Assembly (NCBI RefSeq): GCF_024343615.1
Contig: NZ_RJUB01000009.1
Coordinates: forward strand, 1-64,000
Length of the DNA: 64,000 nt
DNA from: Ferruginibacter sp. HRS2-29
GTDB lineage: Bacteria > Bacteroidota > Bacteroidia > Chitinophagales > Chitinophagaceae
Direction: 5' to 3'
Below the pieces are notes generated by a model. That model had not been told where the DNA came from. It searched no databases and saw only the letters and a program-made list of their open reading frames with translations. Numbering within the stretch: position 1 is the first letter of the stretch; each line of letters opens with the position of its first letter. Made by a program: the position numbers and the translations under genes. This document shows, in pieces, positions 1 through 8,239 of this stretch.

Positions 1-1930
1 GCCATCCAGTACATATGTTACCGGAGTAGCTCCGTTAGAAGTAGCGGTGATCGTTCCGTCAGTAGCATTGTTACACGAAGTGCCTGTCGGGGTAGCGGTT
101 CCTGTTATGGCGGCGCCTGAAGTTACTGTCCTGGTGATCGTACCTGTACATCCCCTGAAATCTGTAATATTGATAGTATGCGAACCGGCTGAAATATTGG
201 TAAATACACCGGTAGTATTCGTTGTTCCCCCGTCCAGGATATAGGTCACCGGTGCAACACCGTTGGATGTAACCGTCCAGGAAGCATTGTTGATACCCGG
301 ACAGGAAGCCATAGTAGGGTTTCCGGTGGCGGTGAGCGCCGGGCCGGCAGTAACCGTTGCGGTAGCAGTACCTGTACAGCCATTGGCGGCGGTAAACGTG
401 ATCGTATGTGGCCCTGCAGCCACGCCGGTGAAGATGCCCGTTGTATTACTTGTTCCGCCATCCAGTACATATGTTACCGGAGTAACTCCGTTAGAAGTAG
501 CGGTGATCGTTCCGTCTGTTGCATTGTTACACGAAGTGGCTGTCGGGGTAGCGGTTCCTGTTATGGCGGCGCCTGATGTTACTGTGGCGGATGCAGCGCC
601 TGTACAGCCATTGTTATCTGTAAATGTAACGGTATGGGCTCCCGCGGCCACGCCGGTGAAGATGCCCGTTGTATTACTTGTTCCACCATCCAGTATATAG
701 GTAACTGGCGCCGCACCGGTAGAGGTTACAGTGATTGTACCATTATTTATGCCCGGACAAGCAGTTGCTGTGGGAGTGGCGGTACCTGTGATAGCTGCGC
801 CAACCCCAACCGTATGCGTGATCGTTCCCGTACATCCCCTGGAATCCGTAAATGTGATGGTATGCGATCCCGGGGCCAGACTGGTGAAAATGCCCGTGCT
901 GTTTGTCGTCCCACCGTCTATCACAAATGTTATTGGTGTAACACCGTTGGTGGTGATCGTCCACGACCCATTATTTACACCCGGACAAGATGCCGCTACC
1001 GGGTTGCCATTGGCGGTCAACGCCGGGCCCGCAACTACTGTTGTGGTGGCTGTTCCTGTACATCCCCTGGAATCCGTAAATGTGACGGTGTGGGCACCGG
1101 AACTTACATTTGTAAATATTCCGGTCGTATTAGTTGTTCCTCCATCTAATACATATGTAACAGGCACTATGCCATTGGAAGCCATTGTGATACTTCCGTT
1201 AGTTGAATTATTGCAAGAGGTAGCTGTCGGGGTGGCGGTACCCGTAAGGGCTGGCCCTGCGGTTACTACAGTACTCACGGATCCCGGGCATCCGTTGTTA
1301 TCGGTGAAAGTTATGTTATGAGGCCCTGCGGCAACGCCTGAGAAGATGCCCGTTGTATTGGAGGTAACACCATCTAATACATATGTTACAGGAGTTGCTC
1401 CCGTACTCGTAACCGTAATGGTGCCATCATGTGCATTGTTACACGACGTAGCAACAGGAGTAGCGTTCCCCGAAATTGCCGCACCAACTCCTACAGTAGC
1501 AGTCGTGATACCCGAACAGCTATTTGCGTCGCTGTATGTGATGGTATGCAGCCCGGCAGCAACGCCGTTGAAGATGCCGGTAGTGTTGGTGGTGACGCCA
1601 TCTAATATAAAAGTGACGGGGGCCGTTCCGTTAGATGTTACCACTATTCCTCCATTATTCACTCCGGGACAACTGGCGGCTGTAGGCGTGGCATTAGCAG
1701 TGATGGCTGAACTTCCAGCAACAGTAACGGTAGCGATGCTGGTACAATTGGCATTATCTGTTACAAGTATGCTGTGATTGCCTGCGGCAACACCTGTGAA
1801 GATCCCGGTGGTATTGGTCGTGACACCATCTAATAGAAATGTGTAAGGTGCCACACCACCGGCAGTAACTGTAATGGTACCGGTGGGAGTACATCCCGCC
1901 GGGGTAGAACTGGCACTGGTCGGGAAAGTC
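1..1930 (-). repeat. Nine in-phase 228-bp tandem repeats inside the adhesin gene
   Basis: The same CCATC/CCGTC word (complement of the LDG codons) recurs at 2, 230, 458, 686, 914, 1142, 1370, 1598 and 1826, an exact 228-bp step with no indel across nine units. Units 2- and 458- are nearly identical over their first 130 bp. At the protein level two unit types occur: one with SCNNATDGTIT and one with SCPGVNNGSWTIT. Each unit carries two Cys (SC and GCTG). Confidence 0.93.
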
Positions 1931-3003
1931 GTTTTATTGACCGTGACTGTATCCAGGCTGATCATCTGCGTGCCGGACGGGCAGGAGTTGTAAACTGTTT
2001 TCACAACATATTGCTGTGAGTTTGCCGCAGGGCAGATGTTCGTAAAATTGAGGTCGAGCAGGCCTGGTGTGCTCACTGAAGTGGTAGCGGTTTGCAAAAC
2101 GTTTCCCGACATATCCAGCAACTGTGAATTTACAAAAAGTGGAGTTGTACCACTTGGGGTAAATCGGTAGCCTTCATTTTGGGCAGTCCATTGTGTAGCA
2201 TTTTTGCCCGGTGCGGCAACGCCCTTGTTTCTTTGGAAATTTTGTATACCTAATATAGCATCAGGGTTACCGTATGGGAGGCAGTTTTTATTTTCAATAA
2301 ATACATCAATCAAGCCTGTAGATTCATACATGACCATCTGGAAAGTATTCAGGTTTGCCGGAATAATCGGGCAAATAGGTATTGAGCTGTTGTAATACGT
2401 ACCAATATGATAATAACTAACTACAAATTTCCTGCAAGGCGCAGTACCTTCCACCCACCATTGTATCTTCCGTTCCGGAGGGCTATTTACCCCCCAGGTA
2501 TTCGCCAACCTTGGATCGATATCTGTAAATACTCCCATGATAGAAGCTTTCGGGTAATGCGGCGTACTCCCTATATTTCCTAATGCCCTGGGAATTGTCT
2601 GGGTAATATCGTATCCGCAAAAAGAGTTTGCATTGGCAGCCTGGAATGTGATCAAACCATTCGAACCTATCACTGCACTGTTGTACGTGGAATCGTAAAA
2701 ACAAAATGGAAAGGGTAGCGAAAAGAGGTCGCTGAATTCATCGTCGTTATATAAAGCAGGGTCTTCCGTAGCACCGGTGGCAAGTACAAACGGATAAGGA
2801 GCATATGGAATAGTATTTACTACATAATCATCGGTAGTCTTAAGATTAGGTACCTGGAAACTCAGGTTGGTGCAATTCACATTACACGGAAGCGTCCTTA
2901 CGGTATGATTGAGATTGGTAGGTACACAACTTTGCGCCTGCACACCTGTGTACAAACACATATATATAGCAATGACGATAAGACGATGTAAAAATCTTCT
3001 CAT
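1..3003 (-). CDS. Giant secreted adhesin with SprB-type repeats (N-terminal part, runs off the window)
   Basis: The frame is open for 1001 codons from an ATG at 3003 to the left edge, so the gene is partial at its 3' end. Residues 1-23 form a signal peptide ending VQA before QS. Residues about 24-350 are a Cys-containing non-repetitive region with motifs such as NGLITFQAAN and DIDPRLANTWG, of the type found at the N-terminus of gliding-motility adhesins. From about residue 358 there are nine 76-residue units, each with a GTIT-TSNG strand, V-YVLDGGTTNTTGIF, and the ending AG-HTITFTD--GCTG. This matches SprB repeats (PF13573), which are known from surface adhesins secreted by the type IX system in Bacteroidota. 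The C-terminal sorting domain would lie outside the window. Surface adhesion or gliding is inferred. Confidence 0.9.
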   Translation of the reverse strand, partial: MRRFLHRLIVIAIYMCLYTGVQAQSCVPTNLNHTVRTLPCNVNCTNLSFQVPNLKTTDDYVVNTIPYAPYPFVLATGATEDPALYNDDEFSDLFSLPFPFCFYDSTYNSAVIGSNGLITFQAANANSFCGYDITQTIPRALGNIGSTPHYPKASIMGVFTDIDPRLANTWGVNSPPERKIQWWVEGTAPCRKFVVSYYHIGTYYNSSIPICPIIPANLNTFQMVMYESTGLIDVFIENKNCLPYGNPDAILGIQNFQRNKGVAAPGKNATQWTAQNEGYRFTPSGTTPLFVNSQLLDMSGNVLQTATTSVSTPGLLDLNFTNICPAANSQQYVVKTVYNSCPSGTQMISLDTVTVNKTTFPTSASSTPAGCTPTGTITVTAGGVAPYTFLLDGVTTNTTGIFTGVAAGNHSILVTDNANCTSIATVTVAGSSAITANATPTAASCPGVNNGGIVVTSNGTAPVTFILDGVTTNTTGIFNGVAAGLHTITYSDANSCSGITTATVGVGAAISGNATPVATSCNNAHDGTITVTSTGATPVTYVLDGVTSNTTGIFSGVAAGPHNITFTDNNGCPGSVSTVVTAGPALTGTATPTATSCNNSTNGSITMASNGIVPVTYVLDGGTTNTTGIFTNVSSGAHTVTFTDSRGCTGTATTTVVAGPALTANGNPVAASCPGVNNGSWTITTNGVTPITFVIDGGTTNSTGIFTSLAPGSHTITFTDSRGCTGTITHTVGVGAAITGTATPTATACPGINNGTITVTSTGAAPVTYILDGGTSNTTGIFTGVAAGAHTVTFTDNNGCTGAASATVTSGAAITGTATPTATSCNNATDGTITATSNGVTPVTYVLDGGTSNTTGIFTGVAAGPHTITFTAANGCTGTATATVTAGPALTATGNPTMASCPGINNASWTVTSNGVAPVTYILDGGTTNTTGVFTNISAGSHTINITDFRGCTGTITRTVTSGAAITGTATPTGTSCNNATDGTITATSNGATPVTYVLDG

Positions 3004-3061
3004 AAACCAACTTGCAGTGGGAATTAGTTAAGGTAAAATTCAGCGGTAATATTAAACAAAA

Positions 3062-3092
3062 AAAACATAGGAAGCAAGAATGCCCGGCCAAA
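3062..3092 (-). promoter_or_regulatory. Candidate Bacteroidota promoter of the adhesin gene
   Basis: On the minus strand a -33 TTTG (3092-3089) is followed by exactly 19 nt and then TATGTTTT (3069-3062), seven of eight bases of the TAnnTTTG -7 consensus. It would give a leader of about 55 nt before the ATG at 3003. Confidence 0.45.
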
Positions 3093-3130
3093 CGGACAAT
3101 GTTTGCGGTAGAGTTTTGACAATCATCAAT

Positions 3131-3160
3131 TAAAAAGAAGCGAGGCCGGGTTTCAGGCCT
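3131..3160 (-). terminator. Probable terminator after the anti-sigma-like gene
   Basis: Read on the minus strand, AGGCC, eight bases and GGCCT form a short GC stem followed by CGCTTCTTTTT, just after the stop codon at 3168. Confidence 0.5.
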
Positions 3161-3167
3161 GTAAAAT

Positions 3168-4460
3168 CTAGAAATTGAAGCTTTTGGAAGCCCTGCGGCC
3201 ATGGGAATATTGCCATTTCGGCCCTTGTTTCAGTAAACGGATAGCTTCTTCGTCCTGCGCAGGTGCCAGCGATTTTTGCACCTTGATAGCAATCGGTTCG
3301 CCTTTTTTATTGACCTTGAAAGAAAGCGTCACTTCACCTTTAGGCGCTTTGGTTAACTGAGACCGCTGGCGGGCACTGTCAATATACTGGTCGTACCTCG
3401 ACATTCCATCTACCGGCTGAATGTTCAATCCACTGACTTTTCCCTGTAATCCTTTTGAAACCTCATCAGCGGAAACTTTTTGTGTGGCATAACCGAGATC
3501 TTTCTTCTGGCGTTCCGTACCAAGACCGGTAACCACCACTTCCGACAGGTTATTATTTTCTTTCTTAAGGGTGATACTCTGCTGATTGTTCAGGTTGAAA
3601 TTTTGATTTACTGCCGCATACCCTGTAGCTGAAATGTTAGCCAGCAACAGGCTGTCGTTTGCCTGCAGGCTGAAATTTCCATTGGCATCAGTCACCGTCA
3701 CTGCATTGTTGGTGCCGCTCACCGTTGCGAATGGAACAGGGGTTCCATCATCATCGGTCACTTTTCCTTCGAGGAAATATTTTTGTCCAGGCTTCTGGTA
3801 CATTTTTTTTACCAGGTCAGAAGCTACTTTCGCCTGCGCAAGGCTGACTTCTTTTTCTTCCTGTTTGGTTTTTGCGTCTTCGGTCGGGGCCGGCGTTATC
3901 GTGTACGCGTAATCCACAGCCGGAACGGCTGCGGGAGCCAATTGTTTGAATGCTCCATTCACAGGTTGCATCGTTGCGTTGGAAGAAGGCAATGTACGTT
4001 TTTCCGTGGCGGTTGTACCATTACCTTTAATGATTGTTGCTACAGACGAAGTATCTGTTTGTATATTTTTGTATTTATTATCTGCGGGAGAAATTACAGC
4101 TTTTGTATCGGTAGAAGCCAGTGTGGGGGCAGGTTCGTCTTTACGGTCTGTTTTTAAAAGTAAGTAGCCTATGCCAAGTACAAGTACCAATACGGCAGCG
4201 ATCCTCAGCCATGCGGTGTTGAATCCTACCACCACCGCTTTTTTGTCTTCTTCCTTCGCCGGTGGAACCTGCGCTGTCAATTCTTCAATATCCTGCAATG
4301 GGGTAGCGGTAAACGCATATCCTTCCAGCGCATCCGCCAGGAACGGATCTTCCAGCGCCGCTTTTTCCAGCGCATACATTTCCGCTTCGGGCATCGAACC
4401 ATTGTAATAACGTTCGAAATCCGCCGCGGTATAATTGATATGTTGATGCCCGTTTGCCAT
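3168..4460 (-). CDS. Membrane anti-sigma-like protein with CarboxypepD_reg-like, SusC-plug-like and TonB-C-like segments
   Basis: 430 aa. The ATG overlaps the stop of the upstream sigma factor gene as TAATG, so the two are translationally coupled. Residues 1-85 are a charged cytoplasmic part. One membrane helix (WLRIAAVLVLVLGIGYLLL) lies near residue 85-105, then a periplasmic linker. Residues about 228-312 form a carboxypeptidase-regulatory-like beta domain (EGKVTDDDGTPVPFATV ... TDANGNFSL). Then comes SEVVVTGLGTERQKKDLGY followed by SKGLQGKVSGLNIQ, which resembles the start of SusC-type TonB-dependent receptors. The last 60 residues (GEVTLSFKVNKKGEPIAIKV ... LLKQGPKWQ) resemble a TonB C-terminal domain. 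Role as sigma regulator is inferred from position and topology. Confidence 0.75.
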   Translation of the reverse strand: MANGHQHINYTAADFERYYNGSMPEAEMYALEKAALEDPFLADALEGYAFTATPLQDIEELTAQVPPAKEEDKKAVVVGFNTAWLRIAAVLVLVLGIGYLLLKTDRKDEPAPTLASTDTKAVISPADNKYKNIQTDTSSVATIIKGNGTTATEKRTLPSSNATMQPVNGAFKQLAPAAVPAVDYAYTITPAPTEDAKTKQEEKEVSLAQAKVASDLVKKMYQKPGQKYFLEGKVTDDDGTPVPFATVSGTNNAVTVTDANGNFSLQANDSLLLANISATGYAAVNQNFNLNNQQSITLKKENNNLSEVVVTGLGTERQKKDLGYATQKVSADEVSKGLQGKVSGLNIQPVDGMSRYDQYIDSARQRSQLTKAPKGEVTLSFKVNKKGEPIAIKVQKSLAPAQDEEAIRLLKQGPKWQYSHGRRASKSFNF

Positions 4461-5035
4461 TATGCCTGTGCTGCCATTGTTTTATCCATACAGATCTTCA
4501 GGTTGCGCCTTCCGTTTTGTATGAAACTTCTTACTTTATTTGGGTCAAGGCCGGTGGTGCCGGCTATTTCTTTATAACATTTTTCTTTCAGGTAAAACAA
4601 TTCGATCACTTCCCGCTGTTCTTTTACCAGCTTGCTGATGCAGTCTTCCATGATGCTGAAATGATGTTCTTTTTCCATCACAGCGTTCAGATGCACGGTT
4701 TCCTCCAAATGCACAAGGTCGGAATCGATATGGCGTGGTAAATTTTTTATCTTCCGCAGTTTCATCAGGCAATGATTCTTCGAAAGCTGGTACAGCCAGG
4801 CTTTGAAATGGTCTACCGGGTATTTCTTCAGCTTTACCACGAGTTCCTCAAAAATGTTCAGTACACAATCCTTCGATTCTTCCGGATCCTTCATGTATTT
4901 CAGACAAACACCATAGATCAGATCCATATACCGCTGATACAGATCCGCCAGCACCTGCATATCACCCTCTGCTTTATACAGCGCCACGAGATCCTCGTCA
5001 GTTCCGGTATTCGATATGTTTTTAATGAAAGTCAA
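4460..5035 (-). CDS. ECF-type RNA polymerase sigma factor
   Basis: 191 aa. Region 2 is visible as LADLYQRYMDLIYGVCLKYMKDPEES with later HFKAWLYQLSKNHCLMKLRK. The region 4 helix-turn-helix is EQREVIELFYLKEKCYKEIA followed by GLDPNKVRSFIQNGRRNLK. The usual N-terminus of this family (TDEDLVALYK) requires a start near 5035, where the only candidate before an in-frame TAA is a TTG; the next Met lies too deep (residue 26). First gene of a two-gene operon with the membrane protein that follows. Target genes unknown. Confidence 0.88.
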   Translation of the reverse strand: MTFIKNISNTGTDEDLVALYKAEGDMQVLADLYQRYMDLIYGVCLKYMKDPEESKDCVLNIFEELVVKLKKYPVDHFKAWLYQLSKNHCLMKLRKIKNLPRHIDSDLVHLEETVHLNAVMEKEHHFSIMEDCISKLVKEQREVIELFYLKEKCYKEIAGTTGLDPNKVRSFIQNGRRNLKICMDKTMAAQA

Positions 5036-5256
5036 CGATGTAAGTTACTTTAAAAAATTATTTGGTGGTAAATAGGGTGACATATTTACCAGACCAGACA
5101 AAACGCATCCATTTGAGATTACCATCATCCCACATCCAGCATCCTCAACGGAATCACTTCTCAGTTAAATTTTACACTTCCCGGCTGTTAAAAAATCCCC
5201 TCGAAAATCCCACTCCTGTCAAATTTCTTATCTTTCGGCAGAATCAAACCTGGTGC

Positions 5257-6480
5257 ATGAATCGAAAAATAGTCCTGTTGTCACTGGCCACGTCATTTTA
5301 TTCTTTACAAAGTAGTGCGCAGCAGGTAAGGGTTCCGGCTTTGCCGGCAGGAAAAAATATCCCGGCGCTCAATTATTCCGCCAGCAGGATATATGGAAAC
5401 GGACTTGATCCGTTTTATCAAAAGCTTTTATTGTTGCAAAAAGAAAAGCAGGGGATTGTACGGGTGGTGCACATCGGCGATTCACATATCCAGGCTGATT
5501 ACATTTCCGCAGTAGTGCGAAACGGCCTGCAGGATGCTTTCGGCAATGCCGGACGGGGATTGGTTTTCGCGTACCAGGTAGCCCGCACAAACGCTCCTCC
5601 GGATATAAAAAGTACCGGCAATACTTTCTGGCATTCCAATCGGCTGGCCCGGCAGGATATCCGTTACCAATGTGGAGTTTCAGGTTTTTGTATGGAAAGC
5701 GATCGCCCCGGTGCCAGCTTCACCATTCGCTTCGAAAATAATTCCGCAGGCCAGGTGCAGTTTTTCAAACATCTGAAAATATTTACCGACAGCGGCTCCA
5801 GCTGGCTGCTGCGCACCGATAGCAGCAATGTGATGCAACTCAAAAGTCAGCCTTCCGACAGTATTCCCGGCTTTCATGATGTGCTCCTGCAAAAACCTGA
5901 AACAGATTTTACCCTGAGTTCATTGTCTACCGGCCAGAACCAGGCTTTTTACGGCGCTGTGGCCGAAACCGATCTGTCGGGTGTGCTCTACAGCAGCATT
6001 GGTGTCAACGGTGCACGATACGATCAATATAATATCACACCGCTTTTCTGGAAACAATTGCCCGCCCTGCAGGCTGATCTGTACATCATTTCACTCGGCA
6101 CCAATGAAGCGCAAGGAGCCATCTTCGATGAAGCGGCATTCAGCAATTCGGTGGAAACGTTTATCCGTAAGTTAAAAACCGTTTCGCCCAATGCAGCGGT
6201 GTTGATCACCACGCCTGTTGATTCGTATAAAGCCGGCCGGCCGAATAAAGTGTTACAACAGCTCAACGATTTTTTATATAGTTATACATCCCGCCAGAAC
6301 ATTCCCCTTTGGGACATGTACCGCGTGACGCTGGGGTATTCTGCTTCGCGAAACTGGATAAGGAAGGGCCTGATGGCAGCCGACAAGGTCCATTTTACAA
6401 AAGATGGATACCAGTTGCAGGGGGCGTTGTTGCTGGAAGTGTTGCTGAGAAGTTACAACGATTATTATTTGAAGCAATAA
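5257..6480 (+). CDS. Secreted SGNH/GDSL-family hydrolase
   Basis: 407 aa from the ATG at 5257. The frame is open 65 codons further upstream but only this start gives a signal peptide (MNRKIVLLSLATSFYSLQSSAQQ). Block I of SGNH hydrolases is VVHIGDSHIQADY with the nucleophile Ser76; the Gly/Asn blocks are visible around YGAVAETD and ISLGTNEAQG; the C-terminal catalytic pair is DKVH, Asp376 and His379. Such enzymes esterify or deacylate carbohydrates. It converges on an MBOAT acyltransferase and a second SGNH protein, so a role in adding or removing acyl groups on a surface polymer is inferred. A TATCTTTCG about 20 nt upstream may be its -7 box. Confidence 0.85.
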   Translation: MNRKIVLLSLATSFYSLQSSAQQVRVPALPAGKNIPALNYSASRIYGNGLDPFYQKLLLLQKEKQGIVRVVHIGDSHIQADYISAVVRNGLQDAFGNAGRGLVFAYQVARTNAPPDIKSTGNTFWHSNRLARQDIRYQCGVSGFCMESDRPGASFTIRFENNSAGQVQFFKHLKIFTDSGSSWLLRTDSSNVMQLKSQPSDSIPGFHDVLLQKPETDFTLSSLSTGQNQAFYGAVAETDLSGVLYSSIGVNGARYDQYNITPLFWKQLPALQADLYIISLGTNEAQGAIFDEAAFSNSVETFIRKLKTVSPNAAVLITTPVDSYKAGRPNKVLQQLNDFLYSYTSRQNIPLWDMYRVTLGYSASRNWIRKGLMAADKVHFTKDGYQLQGALLLEVLLRSYNDYYLKQ

Positions 6481-6482
6481 GG

Positions 6483-6586
6483 GATTACACGAATTTTCGC
6501 GAGTTGCATGAATTAGCGAAGTGTTATGTAATCATTTTTTTCGCTAATTCGTGTAATCCGTGTAATTCGAAAAATTCGTGTAATCA
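6483..6586. repeat. Word-repeat hairpin, ATTCGTGTA family, between convergent genes
   Basis: Outer arms GATTACACGAATTTTCG (6483-6499) and its near-perfect complement at 6569-6586; inner perfect 11-bp arms GAATTAGCGAA (6510-6520) and TTCGCTAATTC (6540-6550). The word ATTCGTGTAAT is repeated three times. The right arm contains the stop codon of the MBOAT gene (6584-6586). Confidence 0.85.
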
Positions 6587-8224
6587 AAACTGGAGATATA
6601 TCGGCAACACCTGTTCTGCCGATTTGAAATATCCATACACTACTACGAAGGCGAAGAAAATGACGATGTAAGCGATGAGCGGAACCCTTTTGAACCGCCC
6701 GATCACCCTGTCTGCCAGGCTATCCGGAATGGCGTGCAGCAGCCCTGCCAACAGTAACATGCCCAGCACAGGTTTATAATTATTGAAGAACGCATTCCAC
6801 ACCGACGGTTTGAAATCGTACAAGATCTGTTTGATCATCACCATGCCCGCGTGCAGGTCGCTGGCTTTGAAGAATATCCAGCAAAAGCACACGAAATGAA
6901 ACGTGATGATGATGGCGATGGCATTGTACCACCAGCGGTTGTTCACTTTTGCCAATGCTTTGCCGGTGAGCAGCATCCATATTTTATGCACGGTAAGTGC
7001 TATACCATGCAAGGCGCCCCAGATGATGAAATTCCAGCTGGCCCCGTGCCAGAAGCCTCCGAGCAGCATAGTGGTCAGTAGGTTCATGCCGGCAGGGATA
7101 CCGGCTTTGTCTTTTTTGATCAAAGCAGGAAGCAGGAATAATACCAACATTCCAAACGTGATGGCCCCGGAAATGATATAAGAAAGTGAAAAGAGGTAAC
7201 GGCTGCTGAAGAATACCCCAACGAAAAAAAGCGCCGAGAAAAGATAGGTGGCAACACTTCCCTTCCTGTTACCGCCGATAGGGATATACAGGTAATCCCT
7301 CAGCCAGGAAGATAGCGAAATATGCCAGCGGCGCCAGAATTCGGTGATATTTTTACTCTGGTATGGCGACAAAAAATTCACCGGGATATTAAATCCCAGC
7401 CATCGTGCAATACCTAATGCCACATCACTGTAACCACTGAAATCGCAATAGATCACCGCCGCATAACAATACACGGCAAAAAGATTTTCGAGGCCGGTAT
7501 AACGCCCCGGATCATCAAAAATATAATTCACATAATTCAGCGTGAGATAATCCGATATCACCAGCTTTTTAAACATACCCGAAATGATCAGAAAAAAACC
7601 TTTGGCAAAATCCGTTTCAGTGATCTTATACGGCTCGTTGATCTGCGGCAAAAAATCATGCGCCCGCACGATCGGCCCCATCACCAGCTTTGGAAAAAAA
7701 GAAAGGAAAAGCAAATAATCGCTGAATTTGGTAGCGGGTTTCAATTCATCTCGGTAAACATCGATCGTGTAGCTGAGGTTTTCAAATGTATAAAACGAAA
7801 TACCTACAGGCAACAGGATATTCATCGGGTTGAATGTAGCATGAAACATTTCGTTGCTTACCGCAATGAAAAAGTTGGTATACTTGAAGTAAAACAGCAT
7901 GCCCAGGTTGAAGAGCACGCTCAATACCAACAGGGCTGTACGTTTTCCCTTGTTACGCTGACGGTAGATGGCGTTGGACAGAAAAAAGTCTACGATAGCG
8001 GAAACGATCACCAGCCCCACAAACAACCCGCTGGCTTTATAAAAAAAGTAAAGGGAGAAGGCGCAAAAAATATACCGCCTCGTCCTGATATTATTCCTGA
8101 ACGCATAATACAGGAAAATGAAAGCGGCAAAAAAGAATACGAAAAAACCGTTGTTGAACAACAATGGATTTTTGGGGTCGTACAAAAACTCTTTTAAAAA
8201 TGCTGGAAGGTCGAATGTAGGCAT
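6584..8224 (-). CDS. MBOAT-family O-acyltransferase (AlgI/DltB/PatA-like)
   Basis: 546 aa, polytopic membrane protein with about ten hydrophobic segments. Family signatures are FWRRWHISLSSWLRDYLYIP around residue 290-310 and GGFWHGASWNFIIWG, where the invariant catalytic His is residue 393. Members of this family move acyl groups across the membrane onto extracytoplasmic polysaccharide, teichoic acid or peptidoglycan. It lies 15 bp after an SGNH-type gene on the same strand, the usual partner that completes transfer. The acceptor cannot be read from sequence; the neighbouring glucosaminidase makes peptidoglycan or an exopolysaccharide plausible. Confidence 0.93.
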   Translation of the reverse strand: MPTFDLPAFLKEFLYDPKNPLLFNNGFFVFFFAAFIFLYYAFRNNIRTRRYIFCAFSLYFFYKASGLFVGLVIVSAIVDFFLSNAIYRQRNKGKRTALLVLSVLFNLGMLFYFKYTNFFIAVSNEMFHATFNPMNILLPVGISFYTFENLSYTIDVYRDELKPATKFSDYLLFLSFFPKLVMGPIVRAHDFLPQINEPYKITETDFAKGFFLIISGMFKKLVISDYLTLNYVNYIFDDPGRYTGLENLFAVYCYAAVIYCDFSGYSDVALGIARWLGFNIPVNFLSPYQSKNITEFWRRWHISLSSWLRDYLYIPIGGNRKGSVATYLFSALFFVGVFFSSRYLFSLSYIISGAITFGMLVLFLLPALIKKDKAGIPAGMNLLTTMLLGGFWHGASWNFIIWGALHGIALTVHKIWMLLTGKALAKVNNRWWYNAIAIIITFHFVCFCWIFFKASDLHAGMVMIKQILYDFKPSVWNAFFNNYKPVLGMLLLAGLLHAIPDSLADRVIGRFKRVPLIAYIVIFFAFVVVYGYFKSAEQVLPIYLQF

Positions 8225-8239
8225 TGTTCGGTTACCGCT

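Noticed and set aside
47..1777. Several open frames of 65-196 codons on the plus strand (263-700, 731-1321, 1346-1777 and others)
   Set aside because: They are antisense shadows of the 228-bp repeats; the repeat period is a multiple of three, so lack of stops in one unit is copied to all. The minus frame encodes the recognisable SprB units.
5062..5256. 65-codon N-terminal extension of the SGNH gene
   Set aside because: No conserved phrase, and it would bury the signal peptide that starts at 5257.
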